From the NCBI GenBank assembly GCA_910577115.1, contig CAJTMC010000012.1:1-64000 (forward strand): 64,000 bases of DNA, given 5' to 3'. Position 1 is the first letter of the stretch, and each line of letters starts with the position of its first letter. This document shows, piece by piece, positions 60,301 through 64,000 of the stretch. The notes under the pieces were generated by a model that made no database searches, was not told the origin of the DNA, and was given only the letters and a program-made list of their open reading frames with translations. The position numbers and the translations under genes are program-made. This DNA comes from an uncultured Lachnospiraceae bacterium (GTDB lineage: Bacteria > Bacillota > Clostridia > Lachnospirales > Lachnospiraceae).

Positions 60301-61434
60301 TTACTGCTGTCCGCACGCCATGCCTTCCAGCTTGCGCTTTTTATACGCCGCAAACTCCCCTGCATCAAGCGCATCCCGAATCTCTGTCATCATCGTATTG
60401 TAAAAATAAAGATTATGCAACACGCAAAGCCGCATTCCAAGCATCTCCTTTGCTTTTAAAAGGTGGCGGATATATGCCCTCGAATAGCGCCTGCATGCCG
60501 GACACTGACAGCCCTCCTCAATTGGTCTTTCATCAAGCTCATACTTTGCATTAAACAGATTAATTTTGCCATGATTGGTATACAAATGGCCATGTCTGCC
60601 GTTTCTCGAAGGATACACGCAGTCAAAGAAATCAATCCCGCGTTCCACACCCTCCAAAATATTGGCAGGCGTTCCTACGCCCATCAGATACGTCGGCTTG
60701 TCCTTCGGAAGGTAAGGCACCGTTTCTTCCAATATATAATACATCTCCTCGTGCGTCTCTCCTACCGCAAGTCCGCCCACCGCATATCCGTCAAGCCCGA
60801 GTTCTGATATACGCTTTGCATGCTCTATTCTGATGTCCGGAAAAATCGCCCCCTGGTTGATTCCAAAAAGCATCTGCTTTTGATTGATTGTATCCTCCAG
60901 TGCATTTAACCGCCCCATCTCCCTTTTACAGCGCTCCAGCCAGCGTGTCGTACGCGCCACCGAATTTTCTACATATTTGCGCTCCGCCTTGCTTGGCGGA
61001 CATTCGTCAAATGCCATTGCAATCGTAGATGCAAGATTCGACTGAATCTGCATACTCTCCTCTGGCCCCATAAAAATCTTTTTGCCGTCAATATGAGAAT
61101 TAAAATACACGCCTTCCTCTTTAATTCTGCGAAGCCCTGCAAGCGAAAAAACCTGAAAGCCTCCTGAATCCGTAAGAATGGGCTTGTCCCACGACATAAA
61201 CCTGTGAAGCCCGCCCAGCTTTTTAATCGCCTCATCACCCGTCCGCACATGAAGGTGGTAGGTGTTGGACAGCTCCACCTGTGTGCCTATTTCCTCTAAA
61301 TCAGCAGTAGATACAGCGCCCTTAATTGCAGCAACTGTACCTACATTCATAAACACCGGCGTCTGAATCGTGCCATGTACGGTTGTAACCTCTGCACGCT
61401 TTGCACGCCCCTCCTGCTTTAATAATCGATACAT
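60301..61434 (-). CDS. tgt: tRNA-guanine transglycosylase (queuine tRNA-ribosyltransferase)
   Basis: Tgt exchanges guanine 34 for the queuosine precursor in GUN-decoding tRNAs. The catalytic residues lie in LTDSGGFQVFSL (near residue 93) and DCVYPSRNGRHG (near 268). The C-terminal zinc site is CQCPACRRY with a histidine about 28 residues on in VLHNLYF. The length of 377 residues is normal. It lies between the carboxypeptidase gene and yajC. Confidence 0.96.
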   Translation of the reverse strand: MYRLLKQEGRAKRAEVTTVHGTIQTPVFMNVGTVAAIKGAVSTADLEEIGTQVELSNTYHLHVRTGDEAIKKLGGLHRFMSWDKPILTDSGGFQVFSLAGLRRIKEEGVYFNSHIDGKKIFMGPEESMQIQSNLASTIAMAFDECPPSKAERKYVENSVARTTRWLERCKREMGRLNALEDTINQKQMLFGINQGAIFPDIRIEHAKRISELGLDGYAVGGLAVGETHEEMYYILEETVPYLPKDKPTYLMGVGTPANILEGVERGIDFFDCVYPSRNGRHGHLYTNHGKINLFNAKYELDERPIEEGCQCPACRRYSRAYIRHLLKAKEMLGMRLCVLHNLYFYNTMMTEIRDALDAGEFAAYKKRKLEGMACGQQ

Positions 61435-61474
61435 GAATGATAAATTCCTTCCTGTCCTGAAACCCGTTATGGAA

Positions 61475-62569
61475 TTAATCCAGCTCTTCCAAAAACTCTT
61501 CCAACGTGATATCCCGCTCCATAATAACAGAAGCCGCCTCTTTGCCTACATAACGGAAATGCCAAGGCTCATACTGAATGCCTGTGATATATTCCTTTCC
61601 GGCCGGATAACGCAGAATAAAACCGTATTCATCGCAATGCTCCTTTAGCCAGAGTCCTGCCTTTGTCTCGCCAAAGCCCTCATCAAGCGTGTAATAGGTA
61701 CTGCTGGTAATGTCAAGCGCCAGTCCGATCTGATGCTCGCTTGCACCTGGAACCGTCACAGTCATCGACGAAATCTTATACGCTTCAAGATAGGAACAGC
61801 CTTTCTCCATATAGTAATCAATCTTTCTGTTAAAAAGCACTGTCTGCCTGTTGTAATCCCTGTATGGTGAGCAGACCATCAAATTGATGCCGTCCTCTTT
61901 CGCCGCCTTCATCATTTCTGTCAGCTCGTCAATAATCCGCGCATCGCACTTCATTTTCCCCTTGATTGTGCCAAGCGTAAACGTATAGTCGTCGGGAACA
62001 GGGTGCTGCTTATTGACAAGCACAAGCTGCCAGTCGTCTTTGGAAAGCTTTGTATAGGACGGACTCTTTGTCTGCTCTGTGTGTGTTACCGTCTCATTTG
62101 CCTCAAGAATATCATCGAGCGAATAATGGTCAATTTCCTCCGCGTTCACTTCAAGCTCTTTATTGTCATAGCCTTCCAGCACATCATCATCATCAATCAC
62201 CTCTGCCGCAGGCAGGCTGAACGTTGTCGGCACATACTCATAATTTTCCTGTATCTGTGCCCACTCTTCCGATTCCGGCATAATGCCAAACCTTTCCTCC
62301 TCCGACAGAAAAGAAAAACTGCTGCTTACCACACAAAACACAATCACAGCCAGCACACCGGCAAAACGTCTTGTGTTGTGTCTAAAATAATAACACATGT
62401 TATACAATATCGTAATCAAAATCACACACACCGTCAAAGGAACTCTCAAACGCTTGTGTTTTTTCATCTGCAGCTTCATTTTTGCTGTGAGATTATCCTT
62501 CCATGTTCTTTTCATTCTCCTCGTCCTCATACTGTCATTCCAAACACCTGCGCCTCCTATGCATCCCAA
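61475..62569 (-). CDS. D-alanyl-D-alanine carboxypeptidase, VanY type
   Basis: M15B metallopeptidases trim the terminal D-alanine of peptidoglycan stems. The zinc motif SEHQIGLALDI and the later EPWHFRYVG give the three ligands and catalytic glutamate. A membrane segment (about 68-88 here) precedes a variable external region and the catalytic domain. The start is uncertain. The first codon of the frame is a TTG with AAGGA just upstream, and in-frame ATGs occur at 62530 and 62515. The catalytic part is unaffected. Confidence 0.88.
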   Translation of the reverse strand: MGCIGGAGVWNDSMRTRRMKRTWKDNLTAKMKLQMKKHKRLRVPLTVCVILITILYNMCYYFRHNTRRFAGVLAVIVFCVVSSSFSFLSEEERFGIMPESEEWAQIQENYEYVPTTFSLPAAEVIDDDDVLEGYDNKELEVNAEEIDHYSLDDILEANETVTHTEQTKSPSYTKLSKDDWQLVLVNKQHPVPDDYTFTLGTIKGKMKCDARIIDELTEMMKAAKEDGINLMVCSPYRDYNRQTVLFNRKIDYYMEKGCSYLEAYKISSMTVTVPGASEHQIGLALDITSSTYYTLDEGFGETKAGLWLKEHCDEYGFILRYPAGKEYITGIQYEPWHFRYVGKEAASVIMERDITLEEFLEELD

Positions 62570-62668
62570 AATCCTTACGCAGTGTACGCTTCTTTGTCAA
62601 CTGATACTTTCATCATAACACATTATTTTTTCTTTTGCATCTAAAATTGCAAAAAAACAATCTACTTC

Positions 62669-62697
62669 TTGATTTTGCATACTTACACGATTATAAT
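62669..62697 (+). promoter_or_regulatory. promoter of aroC
   Basis: TTGATT (62669-62674) and TATAAT (62692-62697) with a 17-bp spacer. The AT-rich leader of about 100 bases that follows shows no clear structure. Confidence 0.75.
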
Positions 62698-62806
62698 AAT
62701 ATACGTTACGTTGAATTTATGCAATATATTATTTCAAATATTTTTCATATTTTTGTGATTTCTTAATCAAAACCGACAAAATTTGAAAAAAAGAAAGGAC
62801 ACTACT

Positions 62807-63913
62807 ATGGCAGGCTCTACATTCGGAACAATTTTCAAAATAACAACCTGGGGCGAATCGCACGGCGCGGCGCTCGGCGTTGTCGTGGACGGCTGTCCCG
62901 CAGGACTTGTGCTAAACGAGGAGAATATTCAGACATTTCTTGACCGCAGAAAGCCCGGCGTCACAAAATTTGCGACACAGCGAAAGGAAGCTGACAGTGT
63001 GGAAATACTTTCCGGCGTCTTTGAAGGAAAAACGACCGGCACGCCAATCTCCATGCTTGTGCGAAACACGTCACAGCGTTCGGCAGACTACAGTGAAATC
63101 GCCTCCTACTACCGCCCCGGGCATGCCGACTACACCTTTGACCAAAAATATGGCTTTCGCGACTACCGCGGCGGCGGACGTTCGTCGGGTCGTGAGACAA
63201 TCGGGCGTGTGGCAGCAGGTGCAATCGCCTCCAAGCTTTTAGAACAGCTTGGCATATCCGTAACCGCATATACTTATGCAATCGGCGATATTGAAATCAA
63301 TATGGAAAACTTTGACCTGAATGAGGCAAGAAACAATCACACAGGTATGCCCGACAGGGAAGCAGCCGAAAAAGCAGCCGCCTATCTGCAGGAATGCATG
63401 AAAAATCTTGATTCTGCAGGCGGTGTTGTAGCATGCTCCGTAAAAAATATGCCATCCGGCATTGGGGAACCTGTGTTCGAAAAACTGGACGCAAATCTTG
63501 CAAAAGCCATTCTGTCTATCGGAGCCGTAAAAGCATTTGAAATCGGCGACGGTACAATGGCTGCCAAATCAAAAGGATCTATTAATAACGATTGTTTCTG
63601 TATGAAGAACGGCGCGGTCATCAAAACCACAAACCATGCCGGCGGTGTTTTGGGCGGCATCAGTGACGGTTCGGAAATCCTGTTAAAAGCCTATTTTAAG
63701 CCGACACCTTCTATTTTTCAAGAACAGGAAACAGTAAAACGAAACGGCGAAAATATTACGGTTCAGATTAAGGGACGCCATGACCCGATTATTGTCCCAA
63801 GAGCCGTAGTTGTCGTTGAGGCAATGACTGCCATTACCATTCTTGACATGCTGCTTCAAAATATGACCGCAAGATTAGACAATATTCAGACATTCTATAA
63901 CAATATCGGATAA
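62807..63913 (+). CDS. aroC: chorismate synthase
   Basis: AroC makes chorismate from EPSP with reduced FMN. The signatures TTWGESHGAALGVVVDG near the start, RPGHADYTFDQKYG with DYRGGGRSSGRET near residues 103-131, and the C-terminal DPIIVPRAVVVVEAM are all present. The protein has 368 residues from the ATG at 62807, which has AAAGGA seven bases upstream. It is divergent from the carboxypeptidase gene. No other aro gene is in the window. Confidence 0.96.
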   Translation: MAGSTFGTIFKITTWGESHGAALGVVVDGCPAGLVLNEENIQTFLDRRKPGVTKFATQRKEADSVEILSGVFEGKTTGTPISMLVRNTSQRSADYSEIASYYRPGHADYTFDQKYGFRDYRGGGRSSGRETIGRVAAGAIASKLLEQLGISVTAYTYAIGDIEINMENFDLNEARNNHTGMPDREAAEKAAAYLQECMKNLDSAGGVVACSVKNMPSGIGEPVFEKLDANLAKAILSIGAVKAFEIGDGTMAAKSKGSINNDCFCMKNGAVIKTTNHAGGVLGGISDGSEILLKAYFKPTPSIFQEQETVKRNGENITVQIKGRHDPIIVPRAVVVVEAMTAITILDMLLQNMTARLDNIQTFYNNIG

Positions 63914-64000
63914 AGAACCATGAATCGAGGGGGAGGAATGCGCTTCTCCCCTACCCGCCTTGGCGGCTTATTTTCTCTGTATGAGGCTGTGCATAAAAAC
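63914..64000. other. window end, hairpin and open short frame
   Basis: After aroC a GGGGAG/CTCCCC hairpin (63930-63951) has no T run. A frame opening at 63920 runs off the window edge (27 codons) without recognisable content. The segment AAGCCGCCAAGGCGG on the minus strand (about 63953-63970) recalls the GCCGCC hairpin of the repeated leader but is too short to call a third copy. Confidence 0.3.

Noticed and set aside
63920..64000. Partial gene at the right edge
   Set aside because: The frame overlaps a GC hairpin, has no clear ribosome site and no recognisable content. Too short to judge at the window end.
1..64000. CRISPR array, rRNA operon, intact insertion sequence or prophage
   Set aside because: No regularly spaced direct repeats, no rRNA sequence, no transposase or integrase and no phage structural genes were seen.

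Overview
The window looks like a chromosomal segment of a low-to-mid GC, spore-forming Clostridia member, most likely family Lachnospiraceae. Evidence: an alpha/beta-type small acid-soluble spore protein (14732-14932), the Firmicutes order trigger factor-clpP-clpX-lon-ysxC, AGGAGG-type ribosome sites with sigma-A promoters, and small Clostridia-specific families such as the CD1871A-like CXXC peptide. The genus cannot be fixed from this sequence. Most genes lie on the minus strand. I see no rRNA, CRISPR array, intact prophage or intact insertion sequence.

Region 1 (1-23.2 kb) is mostly conserved core. It has tRNA-Ser, ispD, the t6A genes tsaD/tsaB/tsaE with rimI and an RNase Z-like hydrolase, truA, an AI-2E-type transporter, ysxC, lon, clpX, clpP and tig. 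Then come the spore protein, a DJ-1 protein, a CYTH protein, a Ca/Na antiporter, thymidine kinase, tRNA-Leu(UAG), a MATE exporter and an ACT protein-hom-lysC operon.

Region 2 (23.4-42.2 kb) is accessory. It holds two GNAT acetyltransferases, two further MATE exporters, an aldo/keto reductase, a frameshifted kinase, a HAD remnant, and an ABC transporter with its two-component system split by a nuclease-domain fragment. A 1025-residue hybrid kinase with full phosphorelay and an outputless response regulator follow. Next is a membrane thiol/iron-sulfur module (TlpA-like lipoprotein, CXXC micro-protein, NapH-like protein), an orphan HicB-like protein, an unusual hairpin-dense stretch (41.56-41.95 kb) and a small metal-binding HMA protein. 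A roughly 50-bp leader with a GCCGCC hairpin occurs twice here, before the aldo/keto reductase and before a 28-codon ORF.

Region 3 (42.5-48.4 kb), after tRNA-Leu(CAG), is the best candidate for an undescribed system. It contains a stand-alone adenylate-forming ligase, an acyl carrier protein, a free condensation-domain protein, a membrane-anchored alpha/beta hydrolase, an SCP2 protein and a divergent TetR regulator. Two copies of a 20-bp palindrome-containing repeat lie in the regulator's intergenic region. A different shared 15-bp palindrome lies upstream of the ligase and of the condensation gene. Together they resemble a small trans-acting thiotemplate pathway that makes or remodels an acyl compound.

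Region 4 (48.4-64 kb) is housekeeping: MscS channel, DUF1015 protein, serC-serA, an L,D-transpeptidase, leuB-ilvD-ilvB, yajC, tgt, a VanY-type carboxypeptidase and, divergently, aroC. Product names rest on motif recognition and gene order. Gene starts were chosen by ribosome-site spacing.
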